A DNA stretch of 64,000 nucleotides. Origin: Seison nebaliae (lineage: Eukaryota > Rotifera > Pararotatoria > Seisonacea > Seisonidae). The first letter of the stretch is position 1, and each line of letters begins with the position of its first letter. The stretch lies in the NCBI GenBank assembly GCA_023231475.1, contig JALJEE010003057.1:1-64000 (forward strand). The letters are read 5' to 3'. Shown one piece after another: positions 45,840 to 57,293 of this stretch. The notes under the pieces are model-generated. The model saw nothing but the letters and a program-made list of their open reading frames with translations. It did no database searches and was not told the origin of the DNA. Position numbers and translations under genes: made by a program.

Positions 45840-48800
45840 ATGAGGAATCGAATGGATTATCCGAACGTGGATATTGAAGAAAGAATAGCGAGCGGAGATG
45901 AGAAAGAACTAGGAAATGTGGAAGATGATTCATTGTTTGTTGAACCGAAATGTCCAATCAACGTTATTGATAATGATGCATATGAACGGTTAATTGATCA
46001 GAAACTCTCAGCCATATTCCAAATATACGATAATGAGAATACTGGAGAAATAACTCGGAATCATTTCGCCGAGATTTCTTCCGGTGAAATACAAAATGAA
46101 GAAGTTACTATTTTCCCTAGAGCGATCTATCTAGCTAAAACTCTAATTTCTATCGACTAGCAAATGGAAATGATGTTGGATGCGTTTGATCCAGAACATA
46201 CTGGAATTATCGATTTCAATTCATTCTGTAGAGGAATAAAGAATCTTGTTCATTCTCAAGGTTCGTCTCAACAACATTCTCTGTTTCTTCCTGAAATTCT
46301 TCGAAAAAATAATTCTCATCTCATTTACATTCTAATCCCAATCTTTATATGTTATTCTCATTCTTAGGTGGTTCCATCGATATGTTAATTCACAGTTTAT
46401 CCAAGTCGAAATCACGTGCCAACTCCATCGCATCATACAACGGAGATCAGTCATGTCGTGATAATCTGTCAAACTATTCCATCCATCAGACACGTCAACC
46501 ATCGATATTCGAAGAAGCTGACGATGAGGAAGAATTGGAAAGTGTCTCCATTATTGAGAGTAAAAATTCGATGGAGAAACTTCATTACAATGAATTAGAC
46601 GAAGATGAGAAAAGATATTCGAATAAACTCAATCCGAATCTTCTGAGAAATAACGATAATTGTTATTTGATGGATGTGGCTGACGGTGAGAAGACAACCG
46701 TTGATATTCGAAACAATTACAAACAACATATGCACAAACGATCTATAGGAAGTTATTCATTTTTTCACCTGGCCTATCATTTCATAATTGTTCGTAGATC
46801 CTGTTCAAATGAAACATATCATGGAACCGAATACAACTCGAGCTACTAGTCAAAGTCCGTTAAGGTATAACCGTTCGATGGTAGGACATCAATCTCAATC
46901 TCCTTATAAATATAATATTGGTGGTCAAGCGTCTTCGATTGCGAGTGGAGGTACGGAATCCGGTTACGGTGATGGTGATTATTTCGTTCTTGATGGATCG
47001 ATGTCAAGAAAAGTTAGTTCTTCCAATCCCTCGTTCTTCCATTAGACAATTAGAATTTGTGAGTTCATTTCTCACAAATTGGAAGTGAAAATTTTATAGT
47101 TTTATTTCTCATCATCCCCCACAAATAACGAATTAATTCATCGAAAGTAGTAAGTACTCATAGAAAAAATTATTTCTGAAAATCTTTTTCATTTTTATAA
47201 ATTTCATTCGAATTCTCCTCCACCAGTACTATGCAGAGCAGGTATGTTCAATTTACTTTTTATGTATGATGATTAATTCGATCTATTCCTAAACGTCTGT
47301 TACTTTCAATTCAATTCTAACTTCGAATTCCAATCAATTAATTTTAACCAATTTCTACTAATCCGTCATCATAAACGATACTAATACTTACTCAATTAAA
47401 CGATGAAATATAAATGAAATTTTCCAATTTTTTTATTTTTCAGATAGAAACGATGGAAGAGAATTTACAAAAACTTTTACAAGAGAAAGAAGACGATTCA
47501 GATCGAGTCGACCAATTACATTACGAAAATAATTTGTTAAAGAAAAAGTTAAATTTAAAATTTAAAATTTTATCAATTTCATTTTGAAATTTATTTTTTC
47601 CTCTCAGATTATTATCGTTGGAAGATCGATTAAGCGAAACAGCTAAAGAGACCGAAGATTGTCTAACCAAAGAAAAGATGAAATTCGATACGATAGTCGT
47701 TAGTTTTCCATTGAATTGACGATCTTTCAACATCTCTCAAACGGGAAAATTTAAAGACTCTTCAAGAAAAACAAAACTATGAAGATCAAATCAAATTGTC
47801 CGGAAGGTTTCTATTTTTAAGTGTTGTGTATTTTCTAAACTTTTCCAGGTTGGATCAAGTAGAGCGAGAATGCAATTTATTGCTGAAAGAAAAGGAAGAA
47901 TTGCTTTCTAATGTCAACGCCGTTTCAAAGGTTGGGAAAATGTTTTTCAAATGTTAATATGTATTAAATGTTAAGAGGACATTGGGACAATTAGTCGATA
48001 ACAATAATATAAGTGATTGAGGCTATTAAAATTGGACATTTAAGAAAGAACGATCAAATGTTATGTAGGCGTAAATGTTATGATTGATGACGTCATTAAA
48101 AGATGTAACGTGATAGGGCGATGAGAATTGTATCATAAGAAATGATCATCAATCATCATCTTGGAGAAAATTGATTTATTCAATTTCAATTCTTTCATCA
48201 AACGAAATCTCATCTTTTACGTCTATGATTGATGATATTGATATTTATTGATTTTGAACTACGTTTTCACATTTCCCATATTTATTCCTGATTATATGTT
48301 ATGCTTTATTAAATTAAATGGAAAATTATTATTACAAATTATTATTTTTTCTATATTCTCCACATTTATTACCTGTATATTTATTAAATTTATACCATAT
48401 TATATAATTGGTGTTTATCGATACAGAGGAATTTGTAGGATGATCTCTCTCTCTCTCTCTCTCTTTGGTCGTCCAATCAGTAAAATAAGAAAATAATAAA
48501 TCTCTCTCTCTGACTAATTGTATTTGTACGTAACTCGAATATTTTTTTCCATTGACAAAGGCGAAATATATCAAAAATATCAAAAATAACAACAACAATA
48601 ATAATAACGATAAGTAGTTTTGGTTGTGGAAGTGAAAAATAATATTCTTGACTTCTCTCCCATTCCAGTTGGAGAGGAAGAACTTCTTAATTTACAAAAT
48701 TTGATCGACCCGAATTTTCTTTCCAATATTCTCAGAGTTCCATTTTCCTCCCTTATCGGCGAGAAAGGAAAAATGTAAATATATCTCCAATTCCCTAATC

Positions 48801-50360
48801 TACATAGCACGTATTCTATGATGACATATAAAAAATTTCTTTCTCCATAAACCGTATGTGTGAGAGAATTCACGCAACTTTTACTCTTCTCTGTTTCCAG
48901 AAAAATACCTCTGTGAATAATATTATTTCTCATTTTAATTAACAAAACAAACTTCTTCTCATTCCACATTGCCAATAGATATTAGAAATTGTTTTAAGAA
49001 AAAAAACTTTAGTCTAACATTTTCATATCGATGAGAAATGGACAGTGAAGAAGAAATAAGTACAATAAATACAGAAGTGAGAAACAAAAGATTCTTGAAG
49101 AAGAAGGATCGAAGAAATTCAATTCTATTCTTCAACAACTCCACCTCGCCTGATGATGATAGTGAGTTGTCGATGGACGAAAATACTATTCCTCATTCGA
49201 AAACCTTTCCCGTTAACGTCAATAATTGTGATATGATCGAAGAAGTGAGTGAATTGGATGAGAATGATAGAAAACTTTCGTTCAATAGAAAACGGAAGAG
49301 AACGAAAGAAAACGTTAAAATTAATAAACTTAATATTTCTTAAGCATTCTAAACTAAATCATTTAACAATTTTTAAAATAATTTTAATTTCTTCTTGTAT
49401 AATTAATAATTTCAATTATTTCAGCAAATGGAAGAAACGGAGAAACAAGCGAATACTCGGGATGATGTCATCAATAATCTCGAACAGAACAACAAAAATC
49501 TCCAACAAAAATTGTTAGCACAAAGAGCACAATCGGAATTAGAAAAAGTCAATTCACTTCAAGTTTATAATCAGAAAATTTTCTTTTCTTTCATTCTAAT
49601 CCTAATCAGATGTTGGATAAATTGTATCAGGAGATGCAAGAAATGAAGATTGCCCATAAGGAATCTTGGATGAGATCTAAATCAAACGCTAGAACCGATT
49701 CGACGACTGATGCGGATGAACGTGTCCAACAATTAGAAGCGGAAGTTTATTATCTAAAATCCGTTAGACATTTTTTAGAAAAACCGTTTTAAACGTTATT
49801 CACTACCCGTCATTCAATAGGAGACTAGACATTTAAAAGAAACAAATGAAAATTTGAGCGCTCAATTAATGGTTCGTAGTATGGAAGAAGGAAAATTATT
49901 ATTACAAGTCGGAAATAATGAGGTGATGTCATTGGCAGCTGAATTTGAACAACTGTCCAAAGATGAAGTTTTTCCATTAATCTTTTAACTATTTTCAATT
50001 TCCTTTCAATTTCAGTTGATGGAGAAGTTGCGTGAATCTCAAGCATTGAATATGAGATATCGTGAATATATCGATCGTATGTTACTCAGGATATTGGAAA
50101 CATGTCCGTCACTTTTAGAGATCAAAGGTCTCGGTAATGATCTGCCACCAATACCCACCGCCGAATCAGTTCGAAGTAGTATGAGAGCAAAGCCGAAAGT
50201 CGAACAAACGAAAAGTAGTTTGGCGAAACGTTTATCGTTCTCTTCAATAAAATCGACGTTAGCTGCTGGTATGTTACCACCATCGGTTAACACACCATCA
50301 ATTAGCGAATCGATCGTTTCCGAATCGATCGAAGAAGTACAAGATGAGACTTTATATTAA
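45840..50360 (+). CDS. nuf: Rab11 family-interacting protein 3/4 (nuclear fallout homolog)
   Basis: Thirteen exons (45840-46103, 46161-46260, 46368-46751, 46798-47012, 47227-47241, 47444-47547, 47608-47695, 47757-47806, 47849-47930, 49425-49562, 49610-49762, 49821-49967, 50016-50360) give 694 residues. Order: two degenerate EF-hands (YDNENTGEITRN and AFDPEHTGIIDF), a Ser-rich disordered region, a long coiled coil, and a C-terminal Rab11-binding domain (LMEKLRESQALNMRYREYID, about 581-617) as in class II FIPs. These recruit Rab11 endosomes to centrosomes and the cleavage furrow. Both EF loops lack the acidic residue at position 12, so calcium binding is doubtful. The fifth exon is only 15 nt. 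The first exon may extend upstream. The ninth intron (1.5 kb) holds an alternative first exon. Confidence 0.85.
48447..48513. repeat. CT microsatellites in the large nuf intron
   Basis: Two CT dinucleotide runs, about 48447-48465 and 48501-48511, separated by 35 bp of ordinary sequence. The antisense reading gives a spurious arginine-glutamate repeat. Confidence 0.8.
49038..49313 (+). CDS. nuf: Alternative first coding exon of the Rab11-FIP gene
   Basis: Inside the 1.5-kb ninth intron an ATG opens a 92-codon frame (MDSEEEISTINTEVRNKRFL ...), acidic then basic, ending FNRKRKRTKEN exactly at a GTTAAA donor. It is in phase 0 with the exon at 49425 (CAAATGG). Splicing would give a 352-residue isoform keeping the distal coiled coil and the Rab11-binding domain but losing the EF-hands. 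As an internal exon it would be out of frame with exon 9, so an alternative start is the better reading. No transcript evidence. Confidence 0.5.
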
Positions 50361-51002
50361 TTCAACTCAAATTCTAATCAATTCCTCCTGTACATAATTC
50401 CCCTTAATAACATAAACGATAAGGTACAAAACGAAGAATATGATGTTGAAATGTAACTGCAGTGGAGACAAAAAAACAGTGAAAATTATTATAATGCAAC
50501 ACAGTTACCCGAAATCAAATCTCCATACGCTACATAATCGATATATTTCTCAAACATTTTCTTTTATATACCATCATCAATACCATCACCCAACAATTTA
50601 ACTCATGATATATCAATAACTTGTATGAGAACACGTCACACATACATAGACCTGAACACATTCCTATTTATATTATTATCGTTTTCCTTTTCATGTTCGT
50701 ATTGATCGAAGGATCATCTTATGAAAATTTATAATTCCTCATACAATAACTAATTTCTGTTCGAAATTAATAATCAGAAAGTTCTTTAAACATTTTTCTA
50801 TTTTAATAAAAAGAAAAAAATTATTTATCAATTCTCTCTCACTTTCCCTTATTTCATCGAATCTTAATCCTAATTAAACGTTACAAATAATTACTGAATG
50901 AACTTGAATTACTCTTCTTAAACAAGTTGAAATATTTAAAATTATTATTTATTATTTATTAGATAAAAGATTGAAATTGTTATCATTTCATATAAAATTA
51001 AG
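50361..51002. other. Convergent intergenic region between nuf and CARNMT1
   Basis: AT-rich 3' flanks of two convergent genes. Several AATAAA-like signals are present (for example in the run at 50803-50812). No gene or RNA seen. Confidence 0.6.
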
Positions 51003-52267
51003 TTAATGATTATCTGTTAACACTCTTTTCTTACAAACGATATTGATGCACTTGTATCGATATGTCAACATCATATCGTCGTTGTTTGTATAAGAACTTT
51101 CAATCGGATAATCCCATTTCTAGAAGAAAAATTAATCACATAAAGTAGAAGGAAAGAAGTAATTAAAGAAACTTTAATTTCAAAATATTTGTTGATTATC
51201 AATCTCACGTTCTCACCCGTTAAACAAATAGAATTAACATTCTTATTCCCATCGTTCTCGTAGTGATAAAGGAGAGGACCAAAATTCAACCACCAACCAT
51301 CTTCTTTGAGAATTTGATGGAAGGTTCGGATGTACTCCACAATATTTTTTCCAGTGTCAATAAAGAAGTTTGTGACAATACAATTATAATATTCGTCATG
51401 ATTCTTTGCATAGACGTGAAGGAAATCACCTGCTACCATTGAAAATCTTCCCATTCTCTCATCATTCCTTTCTGATGATGAAACCATTTCTGGTTTTTCC
51501 GGGAAAACAAAACATTTGATCGTTTGATTGATATCCATCACATTGGAGAATTGAGTAGCGTAAGGACAAATTATATATTTCTCCGACGAATTCAACAACA
51601 AGTTTGAGATGAGCAAACAAAACAAGGAAATTTCATTACCTTCTACTGAATATCCGTTTTGATGGATGTCATAATTCAGACGTCCTAATCCACAACCAGG
51701 AATGAGAATTTCAATTTTATGACGAATACTTCAAATAGAAAATGTTTATAGTTTCAAATTAGAATTACTAAAAATTTCAATAAATTTCAACTTTTTATCT
51801 GGAAATAATTCATTTAATTGTTTAATAAATATTTCATTTTGGATTCGTTCATTCTTTCCAAATTCGGTCCATTCCCGAACGATTTGCTTCAACATCGAAG
51901 TCAATCGATCCAAAAGTTCGATTGGTGTTGAAATCATTTGATCGTCAATTTTATTCGGTAATTGTGAATGTTCATTGAAAGTAACAACATTATCGAAGAA
52001 AGTTTGATTGCGTTCTATGGCTTCACGTCTCGAATCTAATTCGAGATCAAGTCGTTCCAATAGAACTGATTCGTCTCCTAATAATTTATCATAAGTTATC
52101 CAATTTTCATAAAATCGTTTATTGTGAAGATTCCTTGACGAATATGAGAACTAATTAAATCACATAAATGAAATGTTTAACCGATATTCTTTAAATAATT
52201 TTCTTATTTTATAAAAATGGAGAATTTCAGATGTATTCTCTGAATTGAACCACATTTCTTCTCCCAT
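51003..52267 (-). CDS. CARNMT1: Carnosine N-methyltransferase
   Basis: Exons 52267-52182, 52133-51792, 51728-51173 and 51119-51003 on the minus strand give 366 residues. The N2227 family pattern is followed throughout: HFYKIRKLFKEYR at the N terminus, SAM-binding ILIPGCGLGRLNYDI with GYSVEGNEIS, then VAGDFLHVY, FFIDTGKNIVEYI, LNFGPLLYHYEN and a C-terminal strand after the last intron. The enzyme methylates the histidine ring of carnosine and related dipeptides using S-adenosylmethionine. The start codon is only 12 nt after the TMEM267 stop and in the same frame, which suggests a shared transcript. Confidence 0.88.
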
Positions 52268-52279
52268 TGATGGAATTGA

Positions 52280-52948
52280 TTAGAATAAGGAGAATAATTT
52301 ATTATATCTACAAACTAATTTGAAATAAATAAGTAGGAGTAATTGATGGGTAGAAATGAGGAGAATGGATAGAAAGTAATTGATTTTGGGAGATTTCATT
52401 CCAAATATCGTATAGATTCCATGACGTATTCCATCTCGAATATGATGAGTAATAATACCGATATAAATCATCACAATAAAATTAATTGATAATTGATAAT
52501 CAGAAGAAATAATTCCGTAAATAATGGGTAGCAAACTGAGAATGATGATAGTTAAAATTGTATGATGGAATAATGGTCGTTCTTTCAAGTTAGTCGCTGC
52601 ATCAAACGTCCATTGATCAGCGGCAAAGAAATGATCCAAATCAATCAACGTACTCACACATGCAACAAAGAGAGTTGAAGAATAACGATAATTCCACCAT
52701 CCTAATTCATTCTCTAAATAAATAGCAGAAAACCAGACGATGGCACCAATCATTCCATGTGTCAATGAATCATAATAATTTGGAAATCGTTTAATGATCA
52801 TCCAATTCTGATTGAAATAACTGTTGATTATTGATGAAATAATTCGTTCGTCACATAATTTGTAAAGGAAATATATGAAATAATTTAAAATTATCCAAGA
52901 AATGATGATTCTTATCAAATGAATAAATTTCAATGATTCCCATTTCAT
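52280..52948 (-). CDS. TMEM267: TMEM267 family multi-pass membrane protein
   Basis: A single-exon ORF of 222 residues with about five hydrophobic segments. Family motifs are in order: YYDSLTHGMIGAIVW, STLIDLDHFFAADQW, RPLFHHT and ITHHIRDGIRHGIYTIFG. The histidine/aspartate-rich motifs recall the metal-dependent membrane hydrolase YdjM superfamily, so a catalytic role is possible, but the biochemical function is not established. It sits between WIPI upstream (220 bp) and CARNMT1 downstream (12 nt). Confidence 0.8.
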   Translation of the reverse strand: MKWESLKFIHLIRIIISWIILNYFIYFLYKLCDERIISSIINSYFNQNWMIIKRFPNYYDSLTHGMIGAIVWFSAIYLENELGWWNYRYSSTLFVACVSTLIDLDHFFAADQWTFDAATNLKERPLFHHTILTIIILSLLPIIYGIISSDYQLSINFIVMIYIGIITHHIRDGIRHGIYTIFGMKSPKINYFLSILLISTHQLLLLIYFKLVCRYNKLFSLF

Positions 52949-53168
52949 TTCTTTTTCGATTAAATTCGCTTATGATTTAGAAGAATTAAAAAAAAAACAT
53001 AAATTTTATTGGGGGAATTCTGAATGAATTGCATACATGTTTTCTTGGAAAAGAGAAATTATGTTTACGAAGTAAATCTGTCACTGTGAGGGATGATGTA
53101 TATTTGATGAATAAATTGATTGTTGATGAGTATCGAATACAATTTAAATGAAAAGTTTTAAATATTTG

Positions 53169-54732
53169 TCATTCATTTCTTAAAACGTCCGAATATAATC
53201 GTTCATTCTTACCATAGTTTTTATCCGAAGATTCATTCATATTTCTTGTTGGTCCATCTGAAATTTCATCGATCGTCGGAACCATCGGTTGAGTGAAATC
53301 AATTCGATGTAATAGACGACATTCAATCGGTTCCGTATAAATTGTGGATGTCACATATGACATTAAACTGACTGATTTTGACGAATCATTTCGTGTGTCC
53401 AAATCGAAAATATAAAGCCATCCCGTTTCGACGGCAACATATAATCGAATATCTCCATTTTTTTTCGTAATTAACGAACAAGCTGTTCGTTTATCCTCCG
53501 TATTCAATTTAGCCGTTGCAAATGATTTTTTCTGATTCCAAAATTCCGAAACAGCTGTGGGTGCTAAAATGAAAATTAAATTGAATGAAATTAGAAAGAA
53601 ATTTAAAATTAAATTAAAAATTTGAACTGAATGAAGAAATGAATGATGCTGGTGCCTCTTCTCGATCATCACTAACATCTGTTCGAATATCGAAAACATG
53701 AATCGTTTTCGTGTTATATGACGCCGCTAGAAAACCGCAACAATCAGACCATGAAATAGAATAAGTTTGAGCTGAAGCGATTTGACGTGAACGTAATTCA
53801 GCCAAAAGTTGAACATTCGGCATTTTATATAGTCGAATTAATGTTCCTCGAGATGACGCTGTTCCCAAAAATTTCGCACCAGGTGATAATGAAAGTGCAG
53901 CAATTTCAGTTTCATGAACAAGTTTCTCAGTAACTCGAGTGAAATTATGAGCATCAAATACTTGAATTTCTCCTCGTTCACTGGAACTGGGAAAGACGAA
54001 TATGCAAGAATCATCATCAGACAATGCACAAACACCATTCGGATTTCTCGGAACGTCTTTGATGATATGTTTCGGTGCCATGTCATTTATGGAATGCATA
54101 TGAATCTCATCTTGCAAATAACAAATGAGAACCTGAAAAAGAATAAAAATAAATTTATTTGAAAAAAAATTTAAAAAAAAAATAATAAAACTTTTCGATT
54201 CATACAAACTCGAACTACAGTATCTTTATAATTGTGAGAATAAATTTCTGTGTTTCTCATGACGTTGAAAACACGAATCCGTCTGGGAATCAGATAAGAT
54301 GTGACAACGACTAATGAAGTAGATAATAATCGTTCAACATATCGAATTTCTCGAATTTCTATAAATAGAAAAATGAAAAGAAATTAAAAGAAGAGAAATA
54401 ACGATATCTATCAGTGGATTGTGATTCTGGTTCGCCAGATCGATGTGCTTGTGTGATATCAGGTAAGCGTGCTAATATAATTGACGTTTGTGAGAAATAT
54501 TTTTGAAGGAAGTTAAAAAATATAAGTTGGAATTAATTTCAAAATTATTTAACTTTGACTTGTGTAGAATAAGTCGATTTTATCATTTTCGAAACTAATT
54601 TGGTAAATTTTATATCCGTAAGTCTCACCTACAACGAAAGAACTGGAAAAAAGAATGACAGATAAATGGGAATGTTGGAATGAACTTTTTGTCGACAGAA
54701 AAGCCAAGATAAAGAATATTGGATTCATTCAT
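53169..54732 (-). CDS. WIPI/ATG18-family autophagy beta-propeller
   Basis: Exons 54732-54686, 54642-54554, 54471-54403, 54358-54192, 54132-53628 and 53563-53169 give 423 residues. The propeller order fits PROPPINs: an N-terminal blade with GYKIYQISF, IREIRYVERLLSTSLVVV, RNPNGVCALSDD, GEIQVFDAHNF, FLGTASSRGTLIRLYKMP, TKTIHVFDI, and PTAVSEFWNQKKSFATAKL, the last resembling WIPI1/2. WIPIs bind PI3P on the phagophore and recruit the ATG16L1 or ATG2 machinery. The canonical L/FRRG phosphoinositide motif is replaced by LRSR at about 237-240 (LLAELRSRQ). The C terminus is acidic and short. Confidence 0.8.
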
Positions 54733-56462
54733 CTTTCGTTAAAGAACTTTCTCAATTCCTGGAGAAAACGATAAGGAATGAATACATTGAATTGGGAAAT
54801 AAACAAAGAAAAGAAATAAGTAAATTTCTCATATCTTGAGAAATTTGAATAGAGAAATAAGAATTAAATTCTTTCTTTTTTAAATTTTCAGCTTGAAATA
54901 AAATTAGAAAAAAAATTGAATTTGCTATCGACAACTGTTGTTGTTTGAAATTTGAAAAAATATGTCAATTAAAAATATTCTTTTTCCAAGAAATTGTAGG
55001 AGAGAAGGAAAGAAGGAGAAGAATAACGGAATATTCATTCATTTGAATATAATTTATTTAAATAATTTTCGAATATACAAATAGATATTACGAATCTCCA
55101 TACAGAACTTTTTGGTTGCATGTCCAAGCGATCACTTTGTTCGTGTGTGTGTCTCTTTCAGGAATGGTGAATGATTGGAAATTAAATGATTATTAATATA
55201 AGTGTATGTGTATGGTGAGTGTGTGTGAGGAATGGTGAGGGGGGAGAAAACATGTGAGTAAATCTACGTGTATAAAATGTATTATATATTATACGTTCTT
55301 ATTCATTTCAGTCATTCATTCTTCTTTTCCTACTCCTTTTCATGATTTATTTCTTTTCCAGTTTTTTTCATCCAATCTTATGGAAGATTTCCTTGTGAAT
55401 GATTAGATGGAAAGAATTGCCTTTCTCAAAGGAAGGATTGGAAACGCATTCTTCCCTTTATGATCCATGAAGATGCAACGGAGATAATTCATTTACATCA
55501 CCATCTCCCATAGAAGAACTGGTTTTCATCGTTCTATAAATGTTAATTCTTCATTAATATTTTCCCATGTGTCGATGGTAAATTTTAATCGTTTCATTCT
55601 ACATTGGAAACATGATCTGATCGAGAATAATAATTGGAAATTTATCTTGAATCTTTTCTTGTATCTTTCTCATTCGGATGCAAACAGAAAAAACTGTTTT
55701 TTAAATGAATTTGAATTTTTTTTTATTCTAGATGAATTTTTTTGAAATTTATAATAAATTTCTATGGTTGGAACTTGTTTTAATGAAGTGGATGAATGAA
55801 ATATTTGACGCCTCAGTTTTGGGGTCTGATGGGAAGGAATCGGAATTGGCGATGTGTCTCTGTCTTTTTGATTCGAAGTCTTTTAGTCATGATCGTTTTA
55901 CATTATTATTTCTGACTTGCGTCTAATGTTGTCGGAGGAGTTTCTAATTAGTTCTCTACTTATTTCATCCATTTCGTTCTTATCCACCTAAACCGACCGT
56001 CAGTTATTTTATAAGGAATTATTATTTCGTTCATTAACAATGTGATTTCTATGTGTTCGGTCTGTACTGATGATGTTAATATTGATATGTATCTCTTCTA
56101 CATACGTATATGTGTGTATTTGTGTGTGTATGTGTGTGTATGTGTGTGTATGTGTGTACGTGTATATGAGACGGTTCGAATAGAGGAGAATATCATCTTT
56201 CTTTTCATTCTTCTCATCATCACCAAACCGAAAATTCTTTTGCGATTGATTCTTGTCCAATCGAATCATGTTTGATATATGATGACGATTTAATTCATAT
56301 CACTTCATTCATCGTTGTGATGATGATGGAGATGACATTATAAAGTGATTTTTAATTTAAAAAATTTTTTAAATTTTAAAAATAAATTTTATTTTTGAGA
56401 GAAATTAATCAGTTTTTAATGATATTAATTGACAGTTTCACTATTTTTTTTTTGGAAAGCAG
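54733..56462. other. Intergenic region between WIPI and the MASK-like gene
   Basis: AT-rich, divergent promoters expected. It contains GT-rich patches near 55143-55230 and a TG microsatellite at 56091-56160. No supported gene; the 64-codon ORF at 55732 has no features. Confidence 0.5.
56091..56160. repeat. Imperfect (TG)n / TGTGTGTA microsatellite
   Basis: Alternating TG/TA repeats with a roughly 10-bp higher-order unit (TGTGTGTATG). Both strands give spurious repetitive ORFs. Confidence 0.85.
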
Positions 56463-57223
56463 ATGAATGAGGAGGAAAAGAGGAAAAAGGGAAGAAATGA
56501 TCAACTACTTACGACATTCACCTCAATTTCCACATCCTCACTAACTAATACGATTATTTCGACATCTTCATCGAAAATGAAATCGAATTCGGAGAAGAAT
56601 GAAATGGAACCGAACGATATTCAGAAGGCTCTCAAAATCATTTCGTCAGTTGCCGTTGTAGCTGCTGGAAATAGTGAGACAATTGCAACAACCATCAGTC
56701 CAATTATGTCGAATGAAACGCAAAAATATTTGATGGATGTTATAACTTGCTTCTGCTCATCCACTGCTCAACGAGGCTTTTATTATGAAAGCCTAGCTAA
56801 ACAACAACAACAACAAGAAAAACATGAATCAGATGTGAATTATGGAACGAAATCATCAAATCCTTTTGACAAATCGATGGAGAATGGAAGTTTTTTATTC
56901 ACGTCACCGGTAAACGATTCGGAAGAGGATAAAATTGAAACGAAACGAAAATCTGATAATGGGAAATCGAGTGAAGTGAAGAAGAAGAAACGTGTCGAAC
57001 TGAAAATGAAACAACAACAATTGTTGCAGGAGAAATATTTGTCGAATCTTCATCTGGAACAGCAGAGACAAAATAATTTCTTTTCCACAAAGAATTCCCA
57101 ACAAAATAATATTGTCGATTATCTCTTGTCGTTATCGCCGAAACAGAGAACGATATCAGATTGTACAGATCGTTATTCCAGTAAATTTAGTGAGACATTG
57201 AAGAACATCTCATCGGAAAATAC

Positions 57224-57293
<70 letters not shown>

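Noticed and set aside
56009-56275. ORFs on both strands over the TG repeat
   Set aside because: Their length and composition come from the microsatellite.
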